64,000 bases of DNA, taken from the NCBI RefSeq assembly GCF_028551255.1, contig NZ_CP117030.1, positions 62,001 to 126,000 of the forward strand. The letters run 5' to 3'. The DNA is from Vibrio tubiashii. Lineage in GTDB: Bacteria; Pseudomonadota; Gammaproteobacteria; Enterobacterales; Vibrionaceae. A program made the translations under genes and the position numbers. A model generated the notes under the pieces. It was given only the letters and a program-made list of their open reading frames with translations. It was not told where the DNA came from and did not search any database. This document shows, in pieces, positions 17,270 through 25,624 of this stretch. How positions within the stretch are numbered: position 1 is the stretch's first letter; each line of letters starts with the position of its first letter.

Positions 17270-17538
17270 TAGGGTCTGTTGACCTTTTGAGCTGATTTTT
17301 GCAGCAGTTTGTGGGTTCTTTATGCAAGGCAGAGGCTTTGAATTGTAGCTGCTCTACCTGATAAGCTGATAACGCAGCAGAAGGGAACCACAAATGCTGC
17401 CCGAAGGGTTCGGCTAAAAGCGTTTTACTCTTTGTTGAGAGGTGTTTTGCTTAGAATGACTAGGCGGCAAACCTCTCGCCGCGATTAAAACGCTTTTATC
17501 TCGAACAAAATTTAACCGCAAAAGGTCAACAGGCCCTA
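17270..17538. mobile_element. MITE-like element with 22-bp terminal inverted repeats
   Basis: The ends TAGGGTCTGTTGACCTTTTG (17270-17289) and the reverse complement of 17519-17538 agree at 19 of 20 bases (20 of 22 when extended). Inside is a second exact inverted pair TAAAAGCGTTTTA (17415-17427) / TAAAACGCTTTTA (17486-17498), plus GAGAGGT (17437-17443) / ACCTCTC (17471-17477). No coding sequence is present. TA at both outer edges is compatible with a TA target duplication. It fills most of the 331-bp gap between the hexosaminidase and lactonase genes. It looks like a non-autonomous element mobilised in trans; I believe similar repeats are common in Vibrio genomes. Confidence 0.75.
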
Positions 17539-17581
17539 GCGTCTCCTAGCGGCAAACTCCTTTTTATTTGGATGTATTACA

Positions 17582-18613
17582 ATGCAAGTAAGCGGTCACT
17601 TACGGTTTTTCATCGGAACCTACACTGATTCCCCGAGTCAGAGCCAAGGCATTGCTCAAATCAGCTTAAATCCACAGACTGGTGAACTGACTCGCCTCGA
17701 CAATTTCTACCCACTACGTAATCTTTCTTACCTCAAACAAACCCGCCAAGCTCTATATAGTTTTTCAGAAGTTGCTCAGCAAGACGGCGCACAACTTGTC
17801 TGTATGCAAGGGGGCATCAATCACGCGCTGCCTATTTTAGGCGACTACCCTTGCCATTTAGACGTTTGCGAGAATAACCAATATCTTGCCGTTGCCAACT
17901 ACGGTTCTGGTGATGTCAACGTGTTTGCTCTTGGCGATGATGGTGTACCAAGAGAGCTCGTGACGACGCTGTTTGAAGAGGGTAAAGGCCCCAATCTTGA
18001 TAGACAAGCGTCCCCGCATGCGCACCAAGTCGTGTTTCAGCGCACGGAAAAAGCGTTGGTAAGCGTGGATTTAGGCAGCGATGCCATCCGCTTCTATCAC
18101 ATTGAGCAAAACCAATTTCTCTTGCAACAAACGCTAGCTTTAACACCTGGGTCTGGACCTCGCCATTTGGTGTTCAATCGCTCTGAAGATAAAGCTTATG
18201 TTGTGTGTGAGTTAAGTGAAACCTTGGTTGTGCTGACTAAAACAGGCGCTGGCTGGCAAGTGTCACAGCAGTCAGACTTAATCCCAAATAGGGAGAAAGG
18301 AGAAGCGGCGTCCGCGATTAAGTTGTCGCTAGACGAGAGGTTTATTTATGTGTCATGTCGACAGCAGAACGTGTTGAGCTGCTTTGATGTTTCGCAACCT
18401 ACAGCGCAATGGCTTGGCTTAACCGATTGTGGCGGTGATTTTCCGCGTGATTTTACGATTAGCGCTTGTGGCGAGTGGGTAGTCGTCGCTAACCAGCATT
18501 CCAATAATCTTACTAGCTTTCGTCGTGATTTGAAGACGGGAGCCTTAGTCGCAACAGGATACCAGTGCCAAGTTGCCGCACCTGTCTGCGTAATTGAACA
18601 AAATAACGATTGA
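17582..18613 (+). CDS. Beta-propeller lactonase family protein (6-phosphogluconolactonase-like fold)
   Basis: This 343-residue protein shows the repeats of a seven-bladed lactonase propeller (PF10282 type): FIGTYTDSPSQSQGI at the N-terminus, CHLDVCENNQYLAVANYGSGDVNVF, SPHAHQVVF, GPRHLVFNRSEDKAYVVCEL and DFTISACGEWVVVANQHSN. Family members hydrolyse sugar lactones. C1 oxidation of chitin gives a 1,5-lactone that opens to the aldonic acid, so a lactonase is the enzyme expected to join such a pathway. No signal peptide is seen, so it probably acts in the cytoplasm. It is separated from the hexosaminidase by the MITE and overlaps nothing downstream (7-bp gap to RidA). Confidence 0.85.
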   Translation: MQVSGHLRFFIGTYTDSPSQSQGIAQISLNPQTGELTRLDNFYPLRNLSYLKQTRQALYSFSEVAQQDGAQLVCMQGGINHALPILGDYPCHLDVCENNQYLAVANYGSGDVNVFALGDDGVPRELVTTLFEEGKGPNLDRQASPHAHQVVFQRTEKALVSVDLGSDAIRFYHIEQNQFLLQQTLALTPGSGPRHLVFNRSEDKAYVVCELSETLVVLTKTGAGWQVSQQSDLIPNREKGEAASAIKLSLDERFIYVSCRQQNVLSCFDVSQPTAQWLGLTDCGGDFPRDFTISACGEWVVVANQHSNNLTSFRRDLKTGALVATGYQCQVAAPVCVIEQNND

Positions 18614-18620
18614 GAACAGT

Positions 18621-18983
18621 ATGACAATCCACCGTATTAACCCTACAAAACGTTGGTCAGATGTAACGGTATTTAATGGCATTGCCCACTTTGTCGAAGT
18701 GGCTGAAACGGATACCTCCGCAGATATTAAGGGTCAAGTGCAGCAGATTTTTGATCAAGCTGAGCAGATGCTGGCAAGCGTCGATAGCGATAAAACGCGT
18801 ATTTTGTCGGTCACTATCTACGTGACAGACTTTGCCAATTTCGATGCCCTTAATGAAGTATGGGATAACTGGTTTGTGGAAGGCACAGCGCCAAGTCGTG
18901 CCTGCGTTAAAGTCGAACTTGCAGATCCTAACCTGTTGGTTGAAATGGCGTTTGTCGCGGCTGCGGGTGAAAAGTATCAGTAG
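18621..18983 (+). CDS. RidA family protein, second copy
   Basis: This 120-residue RidA-fold protein starts at MTIHRINPTKRWSDVTVF (18621), 8 bp after the lactonase stop. An upstream in-frame start at 18594 would overlap the lactonase and is less likely. Landmarks are GIAHFVEVAE and the C-terminal PSRACVKVEL containing the conserved Arg. It differs clearly from the first RidA of the cluster, suggesting distinct imine substrates rather than a recent duplication. A strong terminator follows. Confidence 0.88.
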   Translation: MTIHRINPTKRWSDVTVFNGIAHFVEVAETDTSADIKGQVQQIFDQAEQMLASVDSDKTRILSVTIYVTDFANFDALNEVWDNWFVEGTAPSRACVKVELADPNLLVEMAFVAAAGEKYQ

Positions 18984-19003
18984 TATTTGCTGAGCAGAAA
19001 CGT

Positions 19004-19031
19004 AAAAGGTAGCGAAATCGCTACCTTTTTT
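19004..19031 (+). terminator. Terminator closing the oxidised-chitin-like cluster
   Basis: AAAAGGTAGCGA and TCGCTACCTTTT form a 12-bp perfect stem with an AA loop, followed by more Ts. It is symmetrical (A-run on the other side) and can also stop the convergent small gene at 19053-19205. Confidence 0.92.
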
Positions 19032-19052
19032 GATCGTGTATTTGCCGCGTGA

Positions 19053-19205
19053 TTACGCTTTTTGTAGGTCGCGAGCTGGGTAAGTCAGTGTCATACCATC
19101 TACTGTTACTCGAACGTAGAAGCCGCCGCTGCTTAGACCAACAACCACCATCTTACCGAAATCAACGCCTTTTGTTGCGACAACAACATCATCAATTGCA
19201 AACAT
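19053..19205 (-). CDS. Small conserved-looking 50-residue protein
   Basis: The reverse strand encodes a 50-residue protein beginning MFAIDDVVVATKGVDFGKMV and ending ARDLQKA. An AAGGTG ribosome site is correctly spaced before the ATG, and a bidirectional terminator follows the stop. The composition (alternating beta-strand pattern, VVVGLSSGGFYVRVTVDG) suggests a small SH3-like or beta-barrel fold. I do not recognise a named family and infer no function. The good ribosome site, codon use and terminator make it more than a random frame. Confidence 0.7.
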   Translation of the reverse strand: MFAIDDVVVATKGVDFGKMVVVGLSSGGFYVRVTVDGMTLTYPARDLQKA

Positions 19206-19347
19206 GGAAACACCTTGAAGTTAATGGATAGAATTAATCTCTCGGCGCGGATTTAAACAGCAATTGCTCCTGACAACTAATCAGGTTTTTTGTCGTCACA
19301 ATCAAATAAATTACTTGTAGTGTAAGCTTACAATTTGACTACGCTTG

Positions 19348-20940
19348 TTAGTTTAAATTGTTGTTTTTAAATGAGTCTACGTAAGCTTTATCTTCTTTCA
19401 TAATATGGTTTTTAAGCCAGTTTTTGAGAAACGTCATTAACTCATCGCCGATGTCTTCCCCTCTTTCAACGCGACGCTGAAAATCTAAGACCTCTTTTAC
19501 CAACTGTTGATGCGCCTCCACATGATGACTGGTTTGCTCGTAGCCGATTTGTTCGAACAATGTCTCTTCGTATGCAAAGTGGTTAGCAGTGTAGTCAATC
19601 AACCCTTGTACGACGCGTTTGATAGATGACAACCCGTAGTTATGTTTCAGCAAGTAGTAGAGCTCGTTGATAAGGTGAAGTAAGGTTTGGTGCTGTCTAT
19701 TTATTTCCGGTAATCCGATATCGAGTTGAGCGTTCCATTCCATCAACTTTTCTCGCTTGGCTTCATGGGCTTCAATTTGATTCGCATCGGTTGCAAAGCG
19801 ATGGAGTAAGGAGTCAATTTCCCCAGACAAATTACGTACGGTAATACTGGCAATCAAGGTTTCCTGAGTGGCACGTACGTTGTTATCGGATTCCGAGGCG
19901 ATAAGCGCTAGGCTCTCTTGTAAGCTATGAGTTTGCCCTAGTTGTTGCTCGGAGGATTGAGCAATATGTTGACCGTAAGTACGTACCTCGTCGATTTGTT
20001 GGTTAAGCTCTTTGAATGTGTGCTCTGCAGTCGACGCAATTTCTAATGAGCGTTGCATGCTCGATTTGTTCTCTTGCATGGTTTCTAGCACGTCGTCTGT
20101 TTTTGCTTGAAGGTTGGTAATCTTAGTCCGGATCTCTTCGGTTGCTTCTTGAGTCCTTTGTGATAAAGAGCGGACTTCGTCTGCAACGACGGCAAACCCT
20201 CGGCCTTGTTCGCCTGCGCGGGCACTTTCTATTGCTGCATTAAGTGCTAGCAAGTTGGTTTGCTCGGCAATGGAACCTATGGTTTCCATCACTTGGCTAA
20301 TTTGCGCGGTTTCTTCCATCAGTGACTGAAAATGTTCATTAGAGTTATCGATATGCTGATTGGCGTTATCGAGAGCTTGCTCTAGGGCAATCATATCCCG
20401 CGTACCTTGGTCTGCTTTGACTTTTGCCTGATTGGCCAATGTCGCCGTTGACTCACAGTAGCTAGAGACATTCTGAGTGATTTCAGAGAGCTGTCCGATG
20501 ATCTCTTTAGCGCTATCTACATCTTGCTTTTGGCCTAGCGCTCCTGTTTTGGAAATGCCCGAATCTTTTTGGACAGTGCCAGCGACTTCGACTAAACGAG
20601 CGGTTGATTTGCGAAGTGCGTGTACGGTTCGCGAAATATCCTCACCAATTCGGTTGAACGAGCGCAATAGTGGCGCATTGAGGGTATCACTGGTGTCGAT
20701 CCTGACGGTAAGATCACCTTCAGACAGATGTGCCGCGGCTTGTTTAAGCTGAGCTAATAATCCAGTGACGGAGCTAATAGCACAAACCACCACCAAGTGA
20801 TAAAGCAGCAAGAGTGCGAGCCATAACCATGATTGTTCAATGAATAGCTCAATAGCAATAGGAAGAATGAACAAGGTTAGCAGCATTGACCACTGCATCG
20901 AAGAGAGTCGATTTAAGCTAGAAAATAATGATCTAAACAT
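19348..20940 (-). CDS. Methyl-accepting chemotaxis protein fused to a bacteriohemerythrin domain
   Basis: This 530-residue protein has two N-terminal membrane helices (residues about 18-55) with almost no periplasmic loop, a HAMP segment ([17 protein letters not shown]) and the MCP signalling hairpin whose tip is [19 protein letters not shown]. At about residues 390-525 comes a hemerythrin domain. The hemerythrin iron ligands look complete: His in INRQHQTLL, His and Glu in NHFAYEE, two His in HHVEAH, and His and Asp in [10 protein letters not shown]. Hemerythrin binds O2 at a di-iron site, so this is a likely cytoplasmic oxygen or redox aerotaxis receptor. The ribosome site AAGGAG precedes the start. 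Confidence 0.92.
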   Translation of the reverse strand: MFRSLFSSLNRLSSMQWSMLLTLFILPIAIELFIEQSWLWLALLLLYHLVVVCAISSVTGLLAQLKQAAAHLSEGDLTVRIDTSDTLNAPLLRSFNRIGEDISRTVHALRKSTARLVEVAGTVQKDSGISKTGALGQKQDVDSAKEIIGQLSEITQNVSSYCESTATLANQAKVKADQGTRDMIALEQALDNANQHIDNSNEHFQSLMEETAQISQVMETIGSIAEQTNLLALNAAIESARAGEQGRGFAVVADEVRSLSQRTQEATEEIRTKITNLQAKTDDVLETMQENKSSMQRSLEIASTAEHTFKELNQQIDEVRTYGQHIAQSSEQQLGQTHSLQESLALIASESDNNVRATQETLIASITVRNLSGEIDSLLHRFATDANQIEAHEAKREKLMEWNAQLDIGLPEINRQHQTLLHLINELYYLLKHNYGLSSIKRVVQGLIDYTANHFAYEETLFEQIGYEQTSHHVEAHQQLVKEVLDFQRRVERGEDIGDELMTFLKNWLKNHIMKEDKAYVDSFKNNNLN

Positions 20941-21074
20941 ACGCCAGCTCCTTGGCCGGAAATCTGTTACTCACTTCATTAAATTTAGGCGATAGATACA
21001 GAATGACCCACCGAAATCAGACAATAATTTGATTAAAATTAATTCTAAAGGGCTAGTTTTCTAAGTTGCTCACC

Positions 21075-21947
21075 TTAGTCTTCGGTGAGCTCACTGAAGG
21101 TAGCTTGAAAATAGTCCCACACTAACTGACCAACGGGGCCAAGCGCTGTGGTTTTCTTGCGCGCAACATATATGGGTACGTTGAGTGGTTCAATAGTTGA
21201 AACAGGGATGAGCCCTGGTTCATGCTCGATTTCATGTGTGGCGAGTCGTCCCCAACCTAAGCCACTTTTTATCAGCGACTTTTTTGTTTGGTGATCAGAG
21301 ACATACCACTGCAAGGCTTGCTTGACGATCCCCGAGTCTGGGTTTGACTTGTAGGATGATTTAACCACGACTTGCGGGTATTCATACAAATCACTCTGTT
21401 TGATTTGGTCTAGCTTAGCCAAAGGGAACTGGTCTGAAATGAATACGGGCAAACTCAGGCTATCAATACGCTGATACTCCACCAACTCTTGGTTTAGCTC
21501 TCTTACGGCATAAATACCGATATCCACTTTATCATCCAACAACATACGCTCGCCTGAGGCGGTTTCTATGTCTAGATGAATTACAGTCTCTGGATAGGAT
21601 TGCTTAATGTGTTTGAGAAGCTCGGTTACTTTGTCGGTCGGGAAGATCGCACTAATACTGATTTTAAGTTCACTTTCGACTTCACTGTTCATCTGACGCG
21701 CGAAAAGGTCGAACTCGTTGGCAGCATCGAGCAAGCGCTGGATTTTTTGCAGCAGAACTTTGCCTTCTCTGGTAAGAGTCGGGCGGTAAGTGTCACGATC
21801 AAAAATCTCTATTTGATAGTGATCTTCAACCTGTTTAACGGAATAAGACACCGCGCTACGCGCTTTAAATAGCTTTTCGCTTGCTTGGCGAAAGCTACCT
21901 TCCTGATGAATCACGTTAACAACGTGTAAATGTTCTAAGGCAATCAT
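21075..21947 (-). CDS. LysR family transcriptional regulator, divergent from dehalogenase operon
   Basis: This 290-residue LTTR has an N-terminal winged HTH (residues 1-60: VNVIHQEGSFRQASEKLFKARSAVSYSVKQVE, shown here only as landmark) and a periplasmic-binding-like effector domain from about 90 to 285. It diverges from the dehalogenase/SDR pair with a 160-bp shared control region, so it most likely regulates them. Ligand unknown. Confidence 0.9.
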   Translation of the reverse strand: MIALEHLHVVNVIHQEGSFRQASEKLFKARSAVSYSVKQVEDHYQIEIFDRDTYRPTLTREGKVLLQKIQRLLDAANEFDLFARQMNSEVESELKISISAIFPTDKVTELLKHIKQSYPETVIHLDIETASGERMLLDDKVDIGIYAVRELNQELVEYQRIDSLSLPVFISDQFPLAKLDQIKQSDLYEYPQVVVKSSYKSNPDSGIVKQALQWYVSDHQTKKSLIKSGLGWGRLATHEIEHEPGLIPVSTIEPLNVPIYVARKKTTALGPVGQLVWDYFQATFSELTED

Positions 21948-21973
21948 GGTCTAATAATATGACCGTTATGGTC
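21948..21973. promoter_or_regulatory. Candidate LysR operator with repeated GGTC/GACC half-sites
   Basis: Right next to the LysR start codon there are GGTC (21948-21951), GACC (21961-21964) and GGTC (21970-21973), giving two overlapping dyads with 9-bp and 5-bp spacers. A position adjacent to the regulator start fits autoregulation. This is a pattern observation only. Confidence 0.4.
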
Positions 21974-22107
21974 TAAAAGCTATGCTTTTTTCGTTCATGT
22001 CTCTCTTCTAAAGTAACTCCATCGCCAGAAAATACTCAGCTTAACCAAGCGGTTTGTTCGTACTGGCAGAAGATGGCCAACTATTTTGAACATTTAGGAG
22101 TGAGACT

Positions 22108-23097
22108 ATGACTTTCCAGATTTTAACGACCCCAGATAGCGCATTTGTCGACCTACCTGACTACCCATTTGCCCCCAACTATATCGAGGTTGAGGGAATG
22201 CAAATGCACTTCATTGATGAGGGCGAAAAGGACGCTCAGGCTATTTTTCTGCTTCATGGTCAGCCTTCGTGGAGCTATCTCTACCGCCATATGGTGCCTG
22301 TGCTCGTGAAGGCAGGATATCGCGTCATTGCCCCTGACCTAATTGGCTTTGGTAAGTCTGATAAGCCAGCGACAAGTGATGTGCACACCTACGCAAATCA
22401 TGTTCGTTGGATGACAAGCTTTATTCGTCAAATTGGTGTTCGCCATGGTGCGGCATTTATGCAGGATTGGGGTGGAATGATTGGCTTACGCGCTTTAGCG
22501 AATGAACCTCAATGGTTAGATCGTTTGGTCGTCGCCAATACTGCTCTCGCTGAGATGAACGGCTTAGAAAAGTTTATGGTGCCAAAAGTGTTGAAGGTCA
22601 TGGCTGCTGCGGCAGGTAAAGCAACGCTCGCTAAATTGTCACACAAGATCAACTACGGCAATTGGGCTGGATACTTCAGACATAGCGAACAGCTAGAGAT
22701 TGGCAAAGTCATCCAAATATTGACGACCAAAGAGCTGAGTAGTGAGGAAATGCGAGCCTACGATGCACCGTTCCCGTCATCTGAGTTCTATGCAGCACCA
22801 CGAAAAATGCCTGAAATCGTTGCCGCTGAACTTGATGAAGTGAATAAGGATTGGAGAAAACTTAAACAGTGGCGCAAGCCCGTGTTGACACTATTTAGCG
22901 ATCAAGACCCATTCCTTGCAGGACAAGGCTACGACGAGAAATTCCAGAATAATTTCCCTGGTGCTTCGGGCCAACCACATATCACGATAAACAACGCATC
23001 CCACTTTTTACAAGAAGATCAATCTGTCCAACTAGCCAACAAAATGGTCGATTGGTTAGAGCAAACACAATATAAACAAGAGAAGGTAACAGTATGA
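22108..23097 (+). CDS. Haloalkane dehalogenase-like alpha/beta hydrolase
   Basis: This 329-residue alpha/beta hydrolase has the nucleophile elbow MQDWGGMIG with Asp120 as nucleophile and Trp121 as halide-stabilising residue. It also has the oxyanion segment LLHGQPSWSYLYRHM, an acid-loop FSDQDPF and the catalytic His in NASHFLQED. An Asp nucleophile followed by Trp is diagnostic of haloalkane dehalogenases (subfamily I by pattern) rather than esterases. These enzymes cleave carbon-halogen bonds; marine bacteria meet organobromines. It overlaps the downstream SDR gene by 4 bp. Confidence 0.87.
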   Translation: MTFQILTTPDSAFVDLPDYPFAPNYIEVEGMQMHFIDEGEKDAQAIFLLHGQPSWSYLYRHMVPVLVKAGYRVIAPDLIGFGKSDKPATSDVHTYANHVRWMTSFIRQIGVRHGAAFMQDWGGMIGLRALANEPQWLDRLVVANTALAEMNGLEKFMVPKVLKVMAAAAGKATLAKLSHKINYGNWAGYFRHSEQLEIGKVIQILTTKELSSEEMRAYDAPFPSSEFYAAPRKMPEIVAAELDEVNKDWRKLKQWRKPVLTLFSDQDPFLAGQGYDEKFQNNFPGASGQPHITINNASHFLQEDQSVQLANKMVDWLEQTQYKQEKVTV

Positions 23098-23696
23098 AAG
23101 TATTAGCAATTGGAGCAAATGGTGTCATTGGACAAGCCGTCGTTAACCAACTGAGTCAGAATCATCAAGTGATAGCGGTTGGGCATAGCCGTGGAGAGGT
23201 GACCGTCGACATTGAAGATCAAGCGTCGATCAGAGCTTTGTTTGAGCACGTTGGTCAGGTAGATGCGATTGTTTCTATGGCGGGTAACGGTGAAATGGGC
23301 AGTATCGCAGACATGCCAAGCTCAGGTTATGCGGAGGTTTTAAAGGGTAAGCTGATGGGGCAGGTTAACCTCGTTCGTATTGGTCTGGAATATTTGAAAG
23401 AGGGAGGTTCTATTACCTTAACTTCTGGTCAGGCTGCCAACTACCCAATGGCGGGTACAGCGGCGATTTCTATTGGTGTAGCTGGTATTAATGCGTTTGT
23501 CGGTGTTGCTGCCTTAGAGCTTGAAGAGGGTAAGCGTATCAATGCGGTCAGCCCTGCTGTAGTTAAAGAGACTTTAGAGCAATGGGGCGTTGATAGCAGC
23601 ACAGGAATTCCTGCAAGTGAGGTGGCTAAATTCTATCAACACAGTATTGAAGGGAGTGACAACGGACAAATCTTTGATGCTGTTTTAGCTCACTAG
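23094..23696 (+). CDS. Short-chain dehydrogenase/reductase-like protein lacking the YxxxK motif
   Basis: This 200-residue Rossmann protein begins with a nucleotide-binding loop VLAIGANGVIGQAV and has SMAGNGEMG and ITLTSGQAANYP segments of SDR enzymes. The canonical catalytic Tyr-x-x-x-Lys is not visible after the Ser-containing strand (it reads MAGTAAISIGVAG), so catalysis may differ or be lost. It is short for a classical SDR (about 250). It is translationally coupled to the dehalogenase (4-bp overlap). A hairpin terminator follows. Confidence 0.82.
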   Translation: MKVLAIGANGVIGQAVVNQLSQNHQVIAVGHSRGEVTVDIEDQASIRALFEHVGQVDAIVSMAGNGEMGSIADMPSSGYAEVLKGKLMGQVNLVRIGLEYLKEGGSITLTSGQAANYPMAGTAAISIGVAGINAFVGVAALELEEGKRINAVSPAVVKETLEQWGVDSSTGIPASEVAKFYQHSIEGSDNGQIFDAVLAH

Positions 23697-23710
23697 TATT
23701 AACAAATGCA

Positions 23711-23745
23711 AAACGCTCAACAGATGGTATGTCTGTTGGGCGTTT
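23711..23745 (+). terminator. Terminator after the dehalogenase-SDR pair
   Basis: AAACGCTCAACAGA and TCTGTTGGGCGTTT form a 14-bp stem with one G-T type mismatch and a 7-nt loop, followed by CTTTC. Symmetry allows use from both sides. Confidence 0.75.
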
Positions 23746-23776
23746 CTTTCAAAGTGAGCAGCGAGTCGACCAGGCA

Positions 23777-24154
23777 CTATTTATCTTCAAGCTGATAGGC
23801 CATTGGAAAGACTACGGTGATCGGGTGGGGAGCAGTGTGCTTTGGAAACTTTGTTGCGAGTATTGTTTTTGTTGCAGCGGTATCCAAAATGGTATGCCCT
23901 GAACTTTCTAATATAGTGAGCCCAATGACACTCCCTTTTTGATTGATGTCTGTCTGTATCATTGCGGTACCTTCCAGCGACAGACTTCTTGCCTCTTGTG
24001 GATAGTACAGATTAGATGACAGCCTTTTGATGTATTCTTGCTGATCAAACCCTACCGCATCAGTTGTGTGTGTGGCTGTAGTACAACCTACTGCGAGCAG
24101 AGACCATAGTAAAAATAACATTCTTATCGAGATGGATTGATAGATCGATTTCAT
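23777..24154 (-). CDS. TonB C-terminal-domain lipoprotein
   Basis: This protein of about 125 residues has a lipoprotein signal (LLWSLLAVGC, Cys about residue 24) and then a TonB-like C-terminal domain (YPQEARSLSLEGTAMIQTDINQ, ILESSGHTILDTAATKTI). The lack of a TM anchor and proline-rich linker separates it from true TonB; secreted TonB-box-like energy-transducer domains of this kind are usually of unknown role. An in-frame ATG at 24175 directly follows the stop of the upstream gene and is an alternative start. It belongs to a two-gene unit with 24176-24592. Confidence 0.75.
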   Translation of the reverse strand: MKSIYQSISIRMLFLLWSLLAVGCTTATHTTDAVGFDQQEYIKRLSSNLYYPQEARSLSLEGTAMIQTDINQKGSVIGLTILESSGHTILDTAATKTILATKFPKHTAPHPITVVFPMAYQLEDK

Positions 24155-24175
24155 ATTCAAGACAATAAGGCCCAT

Positions 24176-24592
24176 CTATTTTTTCGTTCCAATCACTTGG
24201 AATTGATCGACGAACATACCTTGGCTAATCATCCAAGTATCTTTAGGTTTATAGAAGTAAAACTCCCACGTTACTGGATGATTTTCATGCTTTGCCACTT
24301 CCACAATACGGACCAGAGAAGGAGATAATTCTTCATAATGAATATTCTCCACTCCAATGATTGAACCGTACATGGCTAGCACTACTCCAAGTTGTTGTTT
24401 GAGAAGAGTTAGTTGTTGTTTATTGGCGCTAATCGTCGGATTATTGCTAAATAGCTTATCGATAGCTTGAGTTGATTGTTCAGAAGAAAGCTCTTTGAAG
24501 AATTTGTCTACCTGCTCTTTAGGCTGACCCTCATACGCAGAGGCAGTGCCAGCACAAAACAACAGAACTAATCCTGCCATTAACTTCTTCAT
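24176..24592 (-). CDS. Periplasmic protein of unknown function
   Basis: This 138-residue protein has a clean signal peptide (MKKLMAGLVLLFCAGTASA, cleavage before YEG). The mature part is a small alpha+beta domain with VTWEFYFYKPKDTWMISQG near the C-terminus, reminiscent of small DUF4019/NTF2-like secreted proteins, but I cannot name a family with confidence. It abuts the TonB-domain lipoprotein gene, so the two may act together in the envelope. Confidence 0.7.
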   Translation of the reverse strand: MKKLMAGLVLLFCAGTASAYEGQPKEQVDKFFKELSSEQSTQAIDKLFSNNPTISANKQQLTLLKQQLGVVLAMYGSIIGVENIHYEELSPSLVRIVEVAKHENHPVTWEFYFYKPKDTWMISQGMFVDQFQVIGTKK

Positions 24593-24632
24593 ATAAATAC
24601 TCCTATAATTTTTTTGTTGCGAACTGTTGATA

Positions 24633-24992
24633 CTACTGATGGGGATTGGTTTGGACTATTGAGAATGTATTGTTATTGCAATCAATAATATGAGTCATTA
24701 AGCCGCCCCAAAACTGCGGTTCAGGAGGCCCGGTAAACCTGACATCGCGCTGAATCAATGTTTCAAAGAAGCTGTGTATGTCATCAACTTCTAAGCTAAA
24801 ACCCAAGAATCGACCACACTCAAATTCTCCGATTTCTTCCACTTCGAGTAACAACTGGACATTGTCTAACTGATAGCCAACAAATCCATCATTTGCGCTG
24901 CCAAAGACCTTATGTAGTCCCAATTTGTGGGTGTAAAACTGTTCGGATTCTTCAACAGATTTACACGGAATACGCATTGTGTTCATTTTCAT
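24633..24992 (-). CDS. VOC/glyoxalase superfamily protein
   Basis: This 119-residue single VOC domain starts with a beta strand (MNTMRIPCKSVEESEQFYTHKLGLHKVFG), has FLGFSLEVDDIHSFFETL in the middle and ends IIDCNNNTFSIVQ. Those are the beta-alpha-beta repeats of glyoxalase/bleomycin-resistance/dioxygenase folds. The typical metal pattern (His...Glu) is partial, so activity is uncertain. No operon partner is evident. Confidence 0.78.
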   Translation of the reverse strand: MKMNTMRIPCKSVEESEQFYTHKLGLHKVFGSANDGFVGYQLDNVQLLLEVEEIGEFECGRFLGFSLEVDDIHSFFETLIQRDVRFTGPPEPQFWGGLMTHIIDCNNNTFSIVQTNPHQ

Positions 24993-25087
24993 CAGTGTGT
25001 CCCTTGATATTTAACGTCGAGTTAAGCGTTACCGATAGATCTTTTATCAAGTTTAGTGCCGAGATGATTTTCTGCGGCTAACTGATA

Positions 25088-25552
25088 CTAGATTGAAGAG
25101 CAATTGCCGTTTTGCGCCATTTCGGTTTTTAAAACCTGTGATTTACCGTGTGTTTCATCGACAAGCTCAACACCAGCGCCACCGACAAACACGCCCATTT
25201 TTATGTATTGATTGATAAAGTAGTTGCGTCCTTCGTCAGTGAAAAGCGTCACATGGTTTTCTGAGAATTCAGATTCGGTACTGATAATATGTTCTTGGTT
25301 GCCTTTCACCTCATGATAGAAGAACACCCCCGGGGCTGTTTCGCCAATACATTCGCCATCGACATAGACAAACTTTTTAAGCGCAGCGCCTACAAACGCA
25401 TCTTCTCGATAAACGTAAATACCCGAGTTGCCTTTTTGTGGGGCAGGGAAGGACTTAGCATGTTGTGAAACCTCGGTATCTACCGTAGGAACAGAGGCAC
25501 AACCAGAGAGTGCGAGGAGTAGAGCAGAACAAAGAAACAATTTATTTTTCAT
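25088..25552 (-). CDS. DUF2846 lipoprotein
   Basis: This 154-residue protein has a lipobox (LALSGCAS, Cys18) and the DUF2846-type body SGIYVYREDAFVGAALKKFVYVDGECIGETAPGVFFYHEV (landmark at residues about 43-83), followed by beta strands. The family is found in many proteobacterial envelopes; function unknown. A Fur-box-like sequence lies 70-90 bp upstream, so iron regulation is possible. Confidence 0.8.
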   Translation of the reverse strand: MKNKLFLCSALLLALSGCASVPTVDTEVSQHAKSFPAPQKGNSGIYVYREDAFVGAALKKFVYVDGECIGETAPGVFFYHEVKGNQEHIISTESEFSENHVTLFTDEGRNYFINQYIKMGVFVGGAGVELVDETHGKSQVLKTEMAQNGNCSSI

Positions 25553-25624
25553 ATGATTAACCTAGCCTTTATAAAATCGGTGGCAAACATACAACAAAAT
25601 AATAATTTAGTGATTGTTATTGGT

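Noticed and set aside
19261..19291. CCTGA/TCAGG hairpin followed by six Ts on the + strand
   Set aside because: No + strand gene or promoter lies upstream; the stem is only five pairs and could be chance in an AT-rich gap.
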